Shown: one piece after another, positions 22,532 to 30,909 of the stretch
Layout of the letters: every line of letters begins with the position of its first letter
Position numbering within the stretch: the stretch's first letter is position 1
Assembly: GCF_002101785.1 (NCBI RefSeq)
Contig: NZ_LQPJ01000130.1
Coordinates: forward strand, 107,057-171,056
Direction of reading: 5' to 3'
Length of the DNA: 64,000 bases
From: Mycobacterium palustre
GTDB lineage: Bacteria > Actinomycetota > Actinomycetes > Mycobacteriales > Mycobacteriaceae
Made by a program: the position numbers and the translations under genes
Notes under the pieces: model-generated
What the model saw: the letters and a program-made list of their open reading frames with translations, nothing else
Told to the model about the DNA's origin: nothing
The model's database searches: none

Positions 22532-24112
22532 GTGACGCCCGAGGAGTGGATCGCCCACGATCCCGACCCCGACACGGCCGCCGAGCTCGCCGCGTGCGGT
22601 GGTGACGAGCTGGCGGCGCGGTTCGCCCGCCCGCTGAGGTTTGGCACCGCCGGGCTGCGCGGCCCGGTGCGCGGCGGGCCGGACGCGATGAACGTCGCGG
22701 TGGTGTCGCGCGCGACGTGGGCGGTGGCCCGGGTGCTGCGTGAGCGTGGCCTGGCCGGGGCGCGGGTGATCGTCGGGCGCGACGCCCGGCACGGCTCGGC
22801 GGTGTTCGCGACCGTCACAGCGGAAGTTCTTGCCGCCGAAGGGTTTTCGGTGCTGTGGCTGCCCGGCGCGGTGCCGACGCCGGTGGTGGCGTTCGCGGTG
22901 CGCCAGACCGGGGCGGCGGCCGGGATACAGATCACGGCCTCCCACAACCCGCCCGCCGACAACGGCTACAAGGTCTACTTCGAGGGCGGCATCCAGATCG
23001 TCTCGCCCACCGACCACCAGATCGAGGCGGCGATGGCCGCGGCGCCGCCGGCCGACGAGATCGCCCGCGCGCCCGTCGCGCCCGCCGACACCGATCTGGT
23101 CGAGCGCTACGTCCGGCGCGCGGCCGCGGTGCGCCGCGGTACCGGTTCGGTGCGGGTGGCGCTGACCCCGCTGCACGGGGTGGGCGGCGCGGTCGCCGTC
23201 GACGCGCTGCGCCGCGCCGGGTTCGGTGAGGTGCACGGCGTCGGGGCGCAGTTCGCGCCCGACCCGGACTTCCCCACCGTCGCCTCCCCCAACCCCGAGG
23301 AGCCCGGGGCCGCCGACGCGCTGCTGACCCTTGCCGCCGACGTCACCGCCGACGTCGCGATCGCCCTGGACCCAGACGCCGACCGGTGCGCGGTCGGCAT
23401 CCCCACGCCCTCGGGATGGCGGATGCTCTCCGGCGACGAAACCGGTTGGCTGTTGGGCGATTACATCCTGTCGCGCGCGCCGGCGCCGGGAACCGCCGTG
23501 GTGGCCAGCAGCGTGGTGTCCTCGCGGATGCTGGCCGCGATCGCCGCAAGCCACGGCGCCACCCACGTCGAGACCCGCACCGGGTTCAAGTGGCTGGCGC
23601 GCGCCGACTCCGGCGTCCCGGGGACGCTGGTGTACGCCTACGAGGAGGCGATCGGGCACTGCGTGGACCCGCAAGCCGTGCGCGACAAGGACGGGATCAG
23701 CGCCGCGGTGTTGGTGTGCGACCTGGTCGCGGCGCTGGCCGAGCGGGGCCGTTCGGTGCCCGACGCGCTCGACGGCCTCGCCCGCCGCTTCGGCGTGCAC
23801 GACGTCGCGGCGGTGTCGCGCCGGGTCGCCGGCGCCGGCGAGGCCGCCGAGCTGATGCGCCGGCTGCGGGCCGACCCGCCGGGCCGGCTGGCCGGGTTCG
23901 CCGCCGACCTCGCCGACATCGGCGACGCGCTGATCTTCACCGGCGGCGCCGACGACGTGTCGGCCCGGGTGGTGGTGCGGCCCTCCGGGACAGAGCCGAA
24001 GTTGAAGTGCTACTTGGAAATTCGGTGCGCGCCGGTCGACGATCTGCGGCGGGCCCGAGACCGCGCCCGCGCGCTGCGCGACCGGCTGCTCGCCGAAGTG
24101 CGGGCCTGGTGA
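22532..24112 (+). CDS. pmmB: Phosphohexomutase/phosphopentomutase family enzyme (PmmB)
   Basis: 526 residues of the alpha-D-phosphohexomutase superfamily. N-terminal LRFGTAGLRGPV, active-site serine loop ITASHNPPADNGYKVYF, metal loop ALDPDADRCAVG, sugar loop YAYEEAIGHCVDP and the phosphate-binding C-terminal RPSGTEPKLKCYLEI. Annotated as phosphomannomutase in M. tuberculosis. The coupling to deoD suggests that pentose 1-phosphate may also be a substrate. The start is a GTG at 22532, with only four bases between it and the deoD stop. It is convergent with upp across a strong hairpin. Confidence 0.93.
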   Translation: MTPEEWIAHDPDPDTAAELAACGGDELAARFARPLRFGTAGLRGPVRGGPDAMNVAVVSRATWAVARVLRERGLAGARVIVGRDARHGSAVFATVTAEVLAAEGFSVLWLPGAVPTPVVAFAVRQTGAAAGIQITASHNPPADNGYKVYFEGGIQIVSPTDHQIEAAMAAAPPADEIARAPVAPADTDLVERYVRRAAAVRRGTGSVRVALTPLHGVGGAVAVDALRRAGFGEVHGVGAQFAPDPDFPTVASPNPEEPGAADALLTLAADVTADVAIALDPDADRCAVGIPTPSGWRMLSGDETGWLLGDYILSRAPAPGTAVVASSVVSSRMLAAIAASHGATHVETRTGFKWLARADSGVPGTLVYAYEEAIGHCVDPQAVRDKDGISAAVLVCDLVAALAERGRSVPDALDGLARRFGVHDVAAVSRRVAGAGEAAELMRRLRADPPGRLAGFAADLADIGDALIFTGGADDVSARVVVRPSGTEPKLKCYLEIRCAPVDDLRRARDRARALRDRLLAEVRAW

Positions 24113-24121
24113 CCCAAGCGG

Positions 24122-24188
24122 GCTAGCCTGATTGCCCGGCTCCTCCTCACGCCGCGCCGCGGCGCGCATCGTCGCCGGGCTGGCTAGC
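24122..24188. terminator. Two-way terminator between pmmB and upp
   Basis: Outer arms GCTAGCC (24122-24128) and GGCTAGC (24182-24188), and inner arms GCCCGG and CCGGGC, pair. The centre holds a perfect 14-base palindrome CGCGCCGCGGCGCG (24153-24166). No U-run follows, as is usual in mycobacteria. It serves convergent genes, so it can work from both sides. The right arm overlaps the upp stop codon. Confidence 0.6.
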
Positions 24189-24807
24189 GCGGCCCGAATT
24201 GCCGGTCGCCCGCGTCGCCGAGACCCGGCACGATGTAGGCGATCTCGTTGAGCCCGTCGTCGACGGCGACGGTGAAAAGCCGCGCGTCGGGCGCCGCTTT
24301 CCCAAGCGCGGCAATGCCTTCCGGCGCGGCCACGGCGCACAACGCGGTGATGCCCGAGGCGCCGCGCCGCCGCAACAGCTCGATCGCGTGCGTCAACGAC
24401 CCACCCGTGGCCAGCATCGGGTCGAGCACCAGCACCGGCTGGCCGGTCAGGTCGTCGGGCAGCGACTCGAGATACCCGGCGGGCAGGTGGGTGCCCTCGT
24501 CGCGGGCGACACCGACGAATCCCACCCGGGCCTCCGGCAGCAGCGCCAGCGTCGCCTCGACCATGCCCAGCCCGGCCCGCAGCACCGGCACCAGCAGGGG
24601 CGGATCGGCGATCCGCACCCCGAGCGTCTCGGTCAGCGGCGTGCGGATCGGGAAGGTCTCGCGGGCGGCGTCGCGGGTCGCCTCGTACACCAGCATCGCG
24701 GTGACGTCCCGCAACGCCGCGCGGAAGCCGGCGTTGCCGGTGCGCTCGTCGCGCATCGTGGTCAGCCGGGCCAGCGCCAGCGGGTGATCGACGACGCGCA
24801 CCTCCAC
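24184..24807 (-). CDS. upp: Uracil phosphoribosyltransferase
   Basis: 207 residues. Salvages uracil with PRPP to UMP. The PRPP-binding loop is VLDPMLATGGSLTHAIELL, the uracil-binding end is YIVPGLGDAGDRQFGPR, and the substrate motif PPLLVPVLRAGLGM is present. The start is a GTG at 24807, with TATATAGGGT about 12 bases upstream as a likely -10, so the leader would be very short. It is divergent from sapM. Matches Rv3309c. Confidence 0.96.
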   Translation of the reverse strand: MEVRVVDHPLALARLTTMRDERTGNAGFRAALRDVTAMLVYEATRDAARETFPIRTPLTETLGVRIADPPLLVPVLRAGLGMVEATLALLPEARVGFVGVARDEGTHLPAGYLESLPDDLTGQPVLVLDPMLATGGSLTHAIELLRRRGASGITALCAVAAPEGIAALGKAAPDARLFTVAVDDGLNEIAYIVPGLGDAGDRQFGPR

Positions 24808-24911
24808 GGGATGTGACCCTATATAACGATCGGGCGTTCATTTGGTTAATGTCGCGCTCAGCCGGCCGCGTCGGCGCCGCGTCGCCGCAGGCCCGCCCAT
24901 ATGCTGCCCGC

Positions 24912-25793
24912 GTGCGGCGTCGAAGAGGGTTGGCGGACAGGGCATATCGAGCGCTCCGGGTGGTCGGGGCGGCCGCGCTGGCGGGGCTGGTCGCCACCCC
25001 GCTGGCCCCCCGGGTGGGGCTGGCGGCGGCCGCGCTGCCCCGGCCCGCGCACGTCGTGATCGTGATCGAAGAGAACCGGTCCGCGAGCCACATCATCGGC
25101 AACAAGGCGACGCCGTTCATCAACGCGCTGGCCGCAAACGGCGCCAACATGGCCCAGTCGTTCGCCGAGACCCACCCCAGCGAGCCGAATTACCTGGCCC
25201 TGTTCGCCGGCAGCACGCTCGGGGTCACCACGGACGCGTGCCCGGTCGACGGGGGCGCCACCCCCAACCTGGCCTCGGAGTTGCTGGCCGCCGGCTACAC
25301 CTTCGCCGGCTACGCCGAAGGCCTGCCCGCGGTCGGCTCGACCGCCTGCAGCGCGGGCAAGTATGCGCGGAAGCACGTGCCGTGGGCCAACTTCACCAAC
25401 GTGCCGCCCGCCACCTCGCTGCCGTTCTCGGCCTTCCCGATGGGCAACTACGCCAGCCTGCCGACGGTGTCGTTCGTCATCCCCAACAACGACGACAACA
25501 TGCACGACGGCTCGATCGCGCAGGGCGACGCCTGGCTGAGCCGCGAGCTGTCGGGCTACGCGAACTGGGCGGTCGCCAACAACAGCCTGCTGATTTTGAC
25601 CTGGGACGAGGACGACGGCGGGCCCCGCAACCAGATCCCGACCGTGATCTACGGCGCGCACGTGCAACCGGGCACCTACAACGAACGGATCAACCACTAC
25701 AGCGTGCTCGCGACGCTCGAGCAGATGTACGGCCTGCCCAAACTGGGCTACGCGGCCGGGGCCGCGCCGATCGCGACCATCTGGGCGGCCTGA
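24912..25793 (+). CDS. sapM: Secreted acid phosphatase SapM
   Basis: 293 residues from the GTG at 24912 (VRRRRGLADRAYRALRVVGA). An Arg-rich start and a hydrophobic segment give the signal peptide, with cleavage near LAAAALP. The mature enzyme belongs to the phosphoesterase family of phospholipase C/acid phosphatases: HVVIVIEENRS, AETHPSEPNYLALFAG, FVIPNNDDNMHDGSI, LILTWDEDDGGPRNQIPT and the HYSVLATLEQMYGL end. In M. tuberculosis SapM is exported and dephosphorylates phosphatidylinositol 3-phosphate on the phagosome. In-frame ATGs at 24813 and 24849 lie upstream but add a non-signal extension. The start is therefore somewhat uncertain. Confidence 0.92.
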   Translation: MRRRRGLADRAYRALRVVGAAALAGLVATPLAPRVGLAAAALPRPAHVVIVIEENRSASHIIGNKATPFINALAANGANMAQSFAETHPSEPNYLALFAGSTLGVTTDACPVDGGATPNLASELLAAGYTFAGYAEGLPAVGSTACSAGKYARKHVPWANFTNVPPATSLPFSAFPMGNYASLPTVSFVIPNNDDNMHDGSIAQGDAWLSRELSGYANWAVANNSLLILTWDEDDGGPRNQIPTVIYGAHVQPGTYNERINHYSVLATLEQMYGLPKLGYAAGAAPIATIWAA

Positions 25794-25832
25794 CTCGGGT
25801 CTGCCGCGGCGCGCGTCGCTATTGTGTGCCGC

Positions 25833-27134
25833 ATGGCAGCTGACCTCGTGCCCATCCGCCTGAGCCTGTCCGCCGGTGACCGCTACACCGTGTGGGCGCC
25901 CCGCTGGCGCGATGCCGGCGACGAGTGGGAGGCGTTCCTGGGCAAGGACGAGGACCTGTACGCGTTCGAGACGGTGGCGGACCTGGTCGCGTTCGTGCGG
26001 TCGGACACCGACAACGACCTCGTCGACCACCCGGCGTGGAAGAACCTCGTCGAGGCGCACGCGCACCGCTTCGAGCCCGCCGAGGACAAGCGCTTCGACC
26101 TGGTGGCCGTCGAGGAGCTGGTGGCCGAGAAGCCGACCGAGGAATCGGTGAACGCGCTGGCCGGCGCGCTGGCGATGGTGTCGTCGATCGGATCGGTGTG
26201 CGAACTGCCGGCGGTGTCGAGGTTCTTCAACGGCAACCCCAATTTGGGCACGGTCACCGGCGGCATCGACCACTTCACCGGCAAGGCCGGCCTGAAGCGC
26301 TGGAACGCGATCGCCGAGGTGATCGGCCGAGGCTGGGACGACGTGCTCGCCGCGATCGACGACGTCGTCGCCACCCCGGAGGTCGACGAAAAGCTGTCGG
26401 CCAAGGCCGCCGAGGAACTCGACGAGGAACCCGACGAAGGCGAGCAGCCGGCCGCCGACGAGGTGGCCGACGAGGACGAACCCGGGGACGAATCCGGGGA
26501 GGCCGGCACCGAAGACGAGGCCGAAGACGAGCCCGAAGACGAGGAGCCGGACCGCGCGCCCGGCGACACCGTCGTGCTCGGCGGCGACGAGGACTTCTGG
26601 GTGCAGGTCGGCATCGACCCGATTCGCATCATGACGAGTTCGGGCACCTTCTACACGCTGCGCTGCTACCTCGACGACCGCCCGATCTTTCTGGGCCGCA
26701 ACGGGCGGATCAGCGTGTTCACCTCGGAGCGGGCGCTGGCGCGCTACCTCGCCGACGAGCACGACCACGACCTGGCCGACTTGAGCACCTACGACGACAT
26801 CCGCACCGCCGCCACCGACGGCTCCCTGGAGGTCGAGGTCACCGACGACAACATCTACGTGCTGTCGGGGCTCGCCGACGACCTCGCCGACGGGCCGGAC
26901 GCGGTGGACCGCGACCAGCTCGACCTCGCCGTGGAGCTGCTCCGCGACATCGGGGACTACTCCGAGGAAACCACGGTGGACAAGGCGCTCGACACCGCCC
27001 GGCCGCTGGGCAAGCTGGTGGCCTACGTGCTCGACCCCGACTCGATCGCCAAGCCCACGCCCCCCTACGCCACCGCGGTGCGGGAATGGGAGAAGCTGGA
27101 GCAGTTCGTCGACGGGCGGCTCAGGCGCGAATAG
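25833..27134 (+). CDS. Conserved actinobacterial protein with acidic linker (Rv3311-like)
   Basis: 433 residues, cytosolic by appearance, with no membrane segment. Two globular parts are separated by a strongly acidic, disordered linker at about 195-245 (EELDEEPDEGEQPAADE then VADEDEPGDESGE), almost pure Glu/Asp/Pro/Gly/Ala. The N-terminal part starts MAADLVPIRLSLSAGDRYTV and contains WEAFLGKDEDLYAFETVADL. The C-terminal part repeats a similar pattern (RISVFTSERALARYLADE), so the protein may be an internal duplication joined by the linker. It matches Rv3311 by position. Function is unknown. A GTG lies three codons upstream; the ATG at 25833 is used. Confidence 0.85.
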   Translation: MAADLVPIRLSLSAGDRYTVWAPRWRDAGDEWEAFLGKDEDLYAFETVADLVAFVRSDTDNDLVDHPAWKNLVEAHAHRFEPAEDKRFDLVAVEELVAEKPTEESVNALAGALAMVSSIGSVCELPAVSRFFNGNPNLGTVTGGIDHFTGKAGLKRWNAIAEVIGRGWDDVLAAIDDVVATPEVDEKLSAKAAEELDEEPDEGEQPAADEVADEDEPGDESGEAGTEDEAEDEPEDEEPDRAPGDTVVLGGDEDFWVQVGIDPIRIMTSSGTFYTLRCYLDDRPIFLGRNGRISVFTSERALARYLADEHDHDLADLSTYDDIRTAATDGSLEVEVTDDNIYVLSGLADDLADGPDAVDRDQLDLAVELLRDIGDYSEETTVDKALDTARPLGKLVAYVLDPDSIAKPTPPYATAVREWEKLEQFVDGRLRRE

Positions 27135-27227
27135 GGCGCGCCGCGCGTTTGACGCTCTTCCCAGACTCCTCTTTACTGGCGGGCAGCAGCAACGGCCCGA
27201 CGGGCCCTAAGCGGGAAGGTGAGGTCA

Positions 27228-28211
27228 GTGTCGCTTCCCGGCATCGGCCCGCTGCCCCTATACGGCTTCCAGCGCCCCGGCATGCTGCTGTTCGGCCTGG
27301 TGCCGCTGGCCCTGCTCGCGGTCTACGTCCTGGTCCAGGCGCGGCGCCGGCGCCGGCTGCACCGCTACACCGACTCGGCGGTCCCGCAGTCGCGGTGGCG
27401 GCACGTCCCGATCGCGGTCTCGCTGCTCTCGCTCGTCCTGTTGACCATCGCGCTGGCCACCCCCACCCACGACATGCGCATCCCGCGCAACCGGGCCTGC
27501 GTGGTGCTGATCATCGACATGTCCAACTCGATGCGCGCCACCGACGTCGAACCCAACCGGCTCAAGGCCGCCGAGCAGGCGGCCAGCCAGTTCGCCGGTC
27601 AGCTGACGCCGGGCATCAACCTCGGCCTGGTCGGGTTCGCCGGCACGCCCTACCTGCTGGTCCCGCCGACGCCGCAGCACCAGGCCACCCTCGAAGCGCT
27701 CAAGAAACTCGAATTCGCCGACGGCACCGCCACCGGCGAGGCCATCTTCACCGCCCTGCACGCGGTCAGCGCCACCGCCGTCACCGGGGGCGACACCCCG
27801 CCCCCGGCCCGCATCGTGCTGCTGTCCGACGGCGGCGAGAACAAGCCGACCAACCCCAGCGATCCGCACGACGGCGCCTACACCGCGGCCCGGCTGGCCA
27901 AGGACCAGGGCGTGCCCATCTCGACGATCTCCTTCGGCACCAAGGGCGGCGAGATCGAGATGAACGGCCAGCGGGTCGCCGTCCCGGTCTCGACGGACCA
28001 GATGAAGACGATCGCGCGGCTGTCGGGCGGGCAGTCCTACACCGCGACCAACCTCGGCGAGCTCAACAAGAGCTATGACGCCATCGAAAAGGACATCGGG
28101 TACCGCACCGTGCCGGGCCCGGGCAGCGCCGGGTGGCTGCGCCTGGGTGTCATCGTCGCCCTGATCGCCACGGCGCTGGCCCTGCTGATCAACCGGCGCC
28201 TGCCCACCTGA
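27228..28211 (+). CDS. VWA-domain membrane protein (Rv1481/BatA-like), first of a convergent pair
   Basis: 327 residues. Two N-terminal membrane segments (GMLLFGLVPLALLAVYVLV and IAVSLLSLVLLTIALATP), then a von Willebrand factor A domain with a complete MIDAS start DMSNSM, the middle Thr in TATGEAIF, and LLSDGGEN. A third membrane segment lies at the end (VIVALIATALALLINRRLPT). Family members work with MoxR AAA+ chaperones in assembling or activating proteins, but no MoxR gene is present here. The GTG at 27228 is preferred because GGAAGGTGAGG is a suitable distance upstream; another GTG lies at 27219. It ends four bases from its paralogue on the opposite strand. Confidence 0.9.
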   Translation: MSLPGIGPLPLYGFQRPGMLLFGLVPLALLAVYVLVQARRRRRLHRYTDSAVPQSRWRHVPIAVSLLSLVLLTIALATPTHDMRIPRNRACVVLIIDMSNSMRATDVEPNRLKAAEQAASQFAGQLTPGINLGLVGFAGTPYLLVPPTPQHQATLEALKKLEFADGTATGEAIFTALHAVSATAVTGGDTPPPARIVLLSDGGENKPTNPSDPHDGAYTAARLAKDQGVPISTISFGTKGGEIEMNGQRVAVPVSTDQMKTIARLSGGQSYTATNLGELNKSYDAIEKDIGYRTVPGPGSAGWLRLGVIVALIATALALLINRRLPT

Positions 28212-28215
28212 GCGG

Positions 28216-29223
28216 TCAGGCCGGCAGCCTGCGGTTCAGCACCAGCCCGGCGAGGATGGCCCCGGCCAGCACCACGGCGCCGAGCAGCATCCAGGCGAGG
28301 CTGGCGTCGCCCTTGACGGTCTCGTAGCCGATCTGGCGCTGCAGCGTCGAATAGACGCTCTCGAGCGACTCCAGGCTGTCGGCGTGGAACGCCTGGCCGT
28401 CGGTGATCTTGCAGATCTCCTGCAGCGTCTGGTCGTCCACCGGGACCGGGATCGTGGCGCCCTGGTACTCGACGGTGCCGTACGGGGTGCCGAAGGAGAT
28501 CGTCGAGATCTGCACCCCCTGGTTCCTGGCGGCCCGGGCCGCGGTGAACGCGCCCTCGGGAGCGTTGGGGTCGAGCGGCACGTTCTCGGCGCCGTCGGAC
28601 TCCAGCACGATCCGCGCGGGCGGCGGCCCGTCCCCGCCGCCCATCACCGAGCCGACGGTCGCGATCGCCTGCAGCGCGGTGAAGAGGCCCTCCCCGGTTG
28701 CGGTCTTGGGTGCCGGCTTCAGGCCGTCGATCGCGGCCTTGACGGCCTGCCGGTTGGTCGTCGGCGCTACCAGCAGCGAGGCGTTGGCGGCGAACTCGAC
28801 CAGGCCCAGGTTGATGGCGGGCGTGAGCTCGTCGGCGAACTTCTTGCCGGCCACCTGCGCGGCGGCCAGCCGGTTGGGTGGCACGTCGGTGGCGGCCATC
28901 GACTCCGAGACGTCGATGACAAGCATGACCACCGCGCGGTTGAGCGGGATCCGGATGTCCGACGTCGGCCCCGCCATCGCGGTGGTCAGCAGCACCAGCG
29001 ACACCGCGAGCAGGATCGTCGGCACGTGCCGCCACCGGCCGGCCCCCGCCGGCGCCACCCGTTCCAGCACCTCCATGTTGGCGAACCGCAGCACCCTGCG
29101 GCGCCGGGCGAACTGCACCGCCACATAGACGCCGAGCACCAGCAGCACGGCCAACAGGAACAAGAAGAACCAGGCGTTCTGGAAACCGGTCAGCGACACC
29201 GGGCCCAGCAGCGGCAACTTCAT
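28216..29223 (-). CDS. VWA-domain membrane protein (Rv1481/BatA-like), second of a convergent pair
   Basis: 335 residues from the ATG at 29223 (MKLPLLGPVSLTGFQNAWFF). Same layout as the gene it faces: two N-terminal membrane helices, the RWRHVP junction, VWA domain with VIDVSESM (MIDAS DxSxS), TATGEGLF, LESDGAEN, and a C-terminal helix ending LAGLVLNRRLPA. It shares long identical blocks with the plus-strand copy (DELTPAINLGLV / GQLTPGINLGLV; ISTISFGT). Its ending IGYETVKGDASLAWMLLGA is closer to M. tuberculosis Rv1481 than the other copy. So this locus holds two diverged copies placed tail to tail. Confidence 0.9.
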   Translation of the reverse strand: MKLPLLGPVSLTGFQNAWFFLFLLAVLLVLGVYVAVQFARRRRVLRFANMEVLERVAPAGAGRWRHVPTILLAVSLVLLTTAMAGPTSDIRIPLNRAVVMLVIDVSESMAATDVPPNRLAAAQVAGKKFADELTPAINLGLVEFAANASLLVAPTTNRQAVKAAIDGLKPAPKTATGEGLFTALQAIATVGSVMGGGDGPPPARIVLESDGAENVPLDPNAPEGAFTAARAARNQGVQISTISFGTPYGTVEYQGATIPVPVDDQTLQEICKITDGQAFHADSLESLESVYSTLQRQIGYETVKGDASLAWMLLGAVVLAGAILAGLVLNRRLPA

Positions 29224-29286
29224 GTCCAGCCACACTATTCGCCGAGCCCGCACGCTGCATGGCCCGGCCGCCCCGACGGGGCCGGG

Positions 29287-30318
29287 TCAGCCGCGCCGCT
29301 GCGTGAACTTGATGTCGAGGCTGCGCAGGTGGGTGTGCAGCCCGGCGTCCTGGACGGGGATCAGGTGGGCCGGCTCGTCGCTCTCGTTGTAGTGGGCGTG
29401 CCACATGCCCGGCGGGGTGGTGAAGGCGCCGCCGGCCTGCCAGTCCACCCGGATCGGGTCGACGATGTCGCCCCGCTCGTCCAGGCGGGTGCCCAGCAGC
29501 GTGTAGCACCCGTGGGGCGGGGCGTCGAGGATCAGGTCCAGCGCCACCGACTGGTGCCGGTGCGGGCGCTGCTCCTGGTGCGGCGGCAGGACGCCGAACA
29601 TCGCCCACAGCACGTGGGTGATCGTCAGCGTCTGCTCCTGCTCGGCGTTGGCCAGGAGCACGCTGACGCGGCTCTTCTCGTTGGCACCGGGCCGCGCGGC
29701 GATCTCCTCGAGCTTGGCCACCGCGTCGGCGCGGCGGAACTTGGTGGGGCAAAACCGCGGCCGGGTCGCCTCGACGCCCAGGTAGCGCAGCAGCGGCTCG
29801 TCGTGCACCCAGTACAGGGCCGCGTCGGCGTCGGCGTAGAACGCCGACCGCGTGGCGGCGGGCAGCGTCACGAAATCGCCCTTCTCCCAAGCCATCGGCC
29901 GGCCGTCGACGTCCGCGTGTCCCCGGCCGTAGAGCACGTAGAACAACTGTGAGGTGGCGTTGGGGTTGGTGTCGACGTGCTCGCCGGCGCGGATGCGCAC
30001 GAAGCTGGCGAGCAGCGCGGGGCTGGTCGCCGGGCCGGTCGCAAGGCCGAGGTCGTCGGACAGGTCCAGCGCGACGGCGCCGGTCGGCGCGTCGAGGTAC
30101 AGCTCGGGGCCGAACCGCCTGACCGGGACCTGGGGAGCGTGGCCCGAGCCGATGGGGTTGGCCGCCTTAGAGTACTCGAAGTAGCGCGCCGAGCCTTCCC
30201 AGTCGGCCCAGTCGTCGAGCCGGCCCTCGAACCCGCGCTCGGCCACGTTCGTCGGCGGGGCGGGCACCGTCGGGTCCAGGTCGGGAATCAGTGACTGCGT
30301 GGCGTTCGCGAGGGACAT
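29287..30318 (-). CDS. Bicupin protein, gentisate dioxygenase-like
   Basis: 343 residues with two cupin barrels. First barrel around FVRIRAGEHVDTNPNATSQL to GRGHADVDGRPMAWEKGDFV. Second barrel around PHQEQRPHRHQSVALDLIL to GGAFTTPPGMWHAHYNESDE. The second has the HxH and distant His of a metal site, while the first has only one His, so the C-terminal barrel is probably the active one, or the enzyme differs from gentisate 1,2-dioxygenase. A ring-cleaving or other Fe(II) dioxygenase role is inferred. The ATG at 30318 is preceded by AGGAAGG on the coding strand. The promoter is described separately. It stands alone between unrelated genes. Confidence 0.75.
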   Translation of the reverse strand: MSLANATQSLIPDLDPTVPAPPTNVAERGFEGRLDDWADWEGSARYFEYSKAANPIGSGHAPQVPVRRFGPELYLDAPTGAVALDLSDDLGLATGPATSPALLASFVRIRAGEHVDTNPNATSQLFYVLYGRGHADVDGRPMAWEKGDFVTLPAATRSAFYADADAALYWVHDEPLLRYLGVEATRPRFCPTKFRRADAVAKLEEIAARPGANEKSRVSVLLANAEQEQTLTITHVLWAMFGVLPPHQEQRPHRHQSVALDLILDAPPHGCYTLLGTRLDERGDIVDPIRVDWQAGGAFTTPPGMWHAHYNESDEPAHLIPVQDAGLHTHLRSLDIKFTQRRG

Positions 30319-30369
30319 CCCAGCGCCTTCCTCGATAAGTTGCTCAATACGTTGCTTCTTGCACTTTAA

Positions 30370-30398
30370 ATGTATCTATCTTGTATCTAAGCGTCAAC
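30370..30398 (-). promoter_or_regulatory. Likely promoter of the bicupin gene
   Basis: On the minus strand TTGACG (30392-30397) is followed after 17 bases by TACATT, a good -35/-10 pair. The spacer carries the direct repeat AGATACAAGATAGATAC, AT-rich and unusual for this genome, which could be an operator. About 50 bases of leader follow before the ATG at 30318. Confidence 0.5.
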
Positions 30399-30544
30399 CG
30401 CCGATCGCGCGACCGGGCCTCAGGCGCCAAACGTGATGGTGTCGGGACCGGGGGCCCGACGAATGGTGTTACAAGCCCGCCGATTCGGGGAACCCGCGTT
30501 GAAGACGGGGCCCACCCGGGGCGCCGCTACAAACGGGAGCAGCA

Positions 30545-30829
30545 ATGATTGGATCAATAATCCTCGCGATCATCGTGGGCGCGGTCATCGGTGTGGTAGC
30601 CCGCCTCGTCATGCCGGGCAAGCAGAACGTCGGCATGATCATGACGGTCGTGCTCGGGGCCGTGGGCGGCCTGATCGGCTCGGCGGTGGCCAGCCAGTTC
30701 GGCTACCACAACACCAACGGCGGAATCGCCTGGATTCCGTTCTTCGTCGGCGTCGCCGCCGCGATCGTCCTGATCGCGATCTACGAGGCCGTCACCGGTC
30801 GCCGCACCGGCCACCGGCTGACCCGGTAG
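30545..30829 (+). CDS. GlsB/YeaQ/YmgE-family small membrane protein
   Basis: 94 residues with three hydrophobic helices: IGSIILAIIVGAVIGVVAR, MIMTVVLGAVGGLIGSAVA and WIPFFVGVAAAIVLIAIYE. The ARLVMPGKQNVGMIMTVVLG region is the family signature ('transglycosylase-associated protein'). The family is stress-linked in many bacteria but its biochemical role is unknown. GGGAGCAGCA directly before the ATG is a good ribosome-binding site. A strong hairpin follows the stop. Confidence 0.88.
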   Translation: MIGSIILAIIVGAVIGVVARLVMPGKQNVGMIMTVVLGAVGGLIGSAVASQFGYHNTNGGIAWIPFFVGVAAAIVLIAIYEAVTGRRTGHRLTR

Positions 30830-30841
30830 TCGCCCTGGCGC

Positions 30842-30877
30842 GAACTCGCCGCCGCTTCGCTTTGCGGCGGCGAGTTC
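30842..30877. terminator. Two-way terminator between the small membrane protein and add
   Basis: A perfect 14-base stem, GAACTCGCCGCCGC (30842-30855) and GCGGCGGCGAGTTC (30864-30877), with an 8-base loop TTCGCTTT. It sits midway between two convergent stop codons. No T-run follows on either side, which fits mycobacterial intrinsic terminators. Confidence 0.75.
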
Positions 30878-30883
30878 CTCGCG

Positions 30884-30909
30884 TCAGCCGATCAGCTCAG
30901 CCGATCAGC
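30884..30909. repeat. 13-base tandem duplication over the add stop codon
   Basis: TCAGCCGATCAGC occurs twice in direct succession. The second copy encodes the last codons and stop of adenosine deaminase on the minus strand; the first copy is its duplicate, giving a second in-frame-looking ending just downstream. Likely a slippage or unequal-exchange event of no functional effect. Confidence 0.85.

Noticed and set aside
27258..27869. Antisense frames within the VWA genes
   Set aside because: No start signals and a composition typical of mirrored GC-rich coding DNA.
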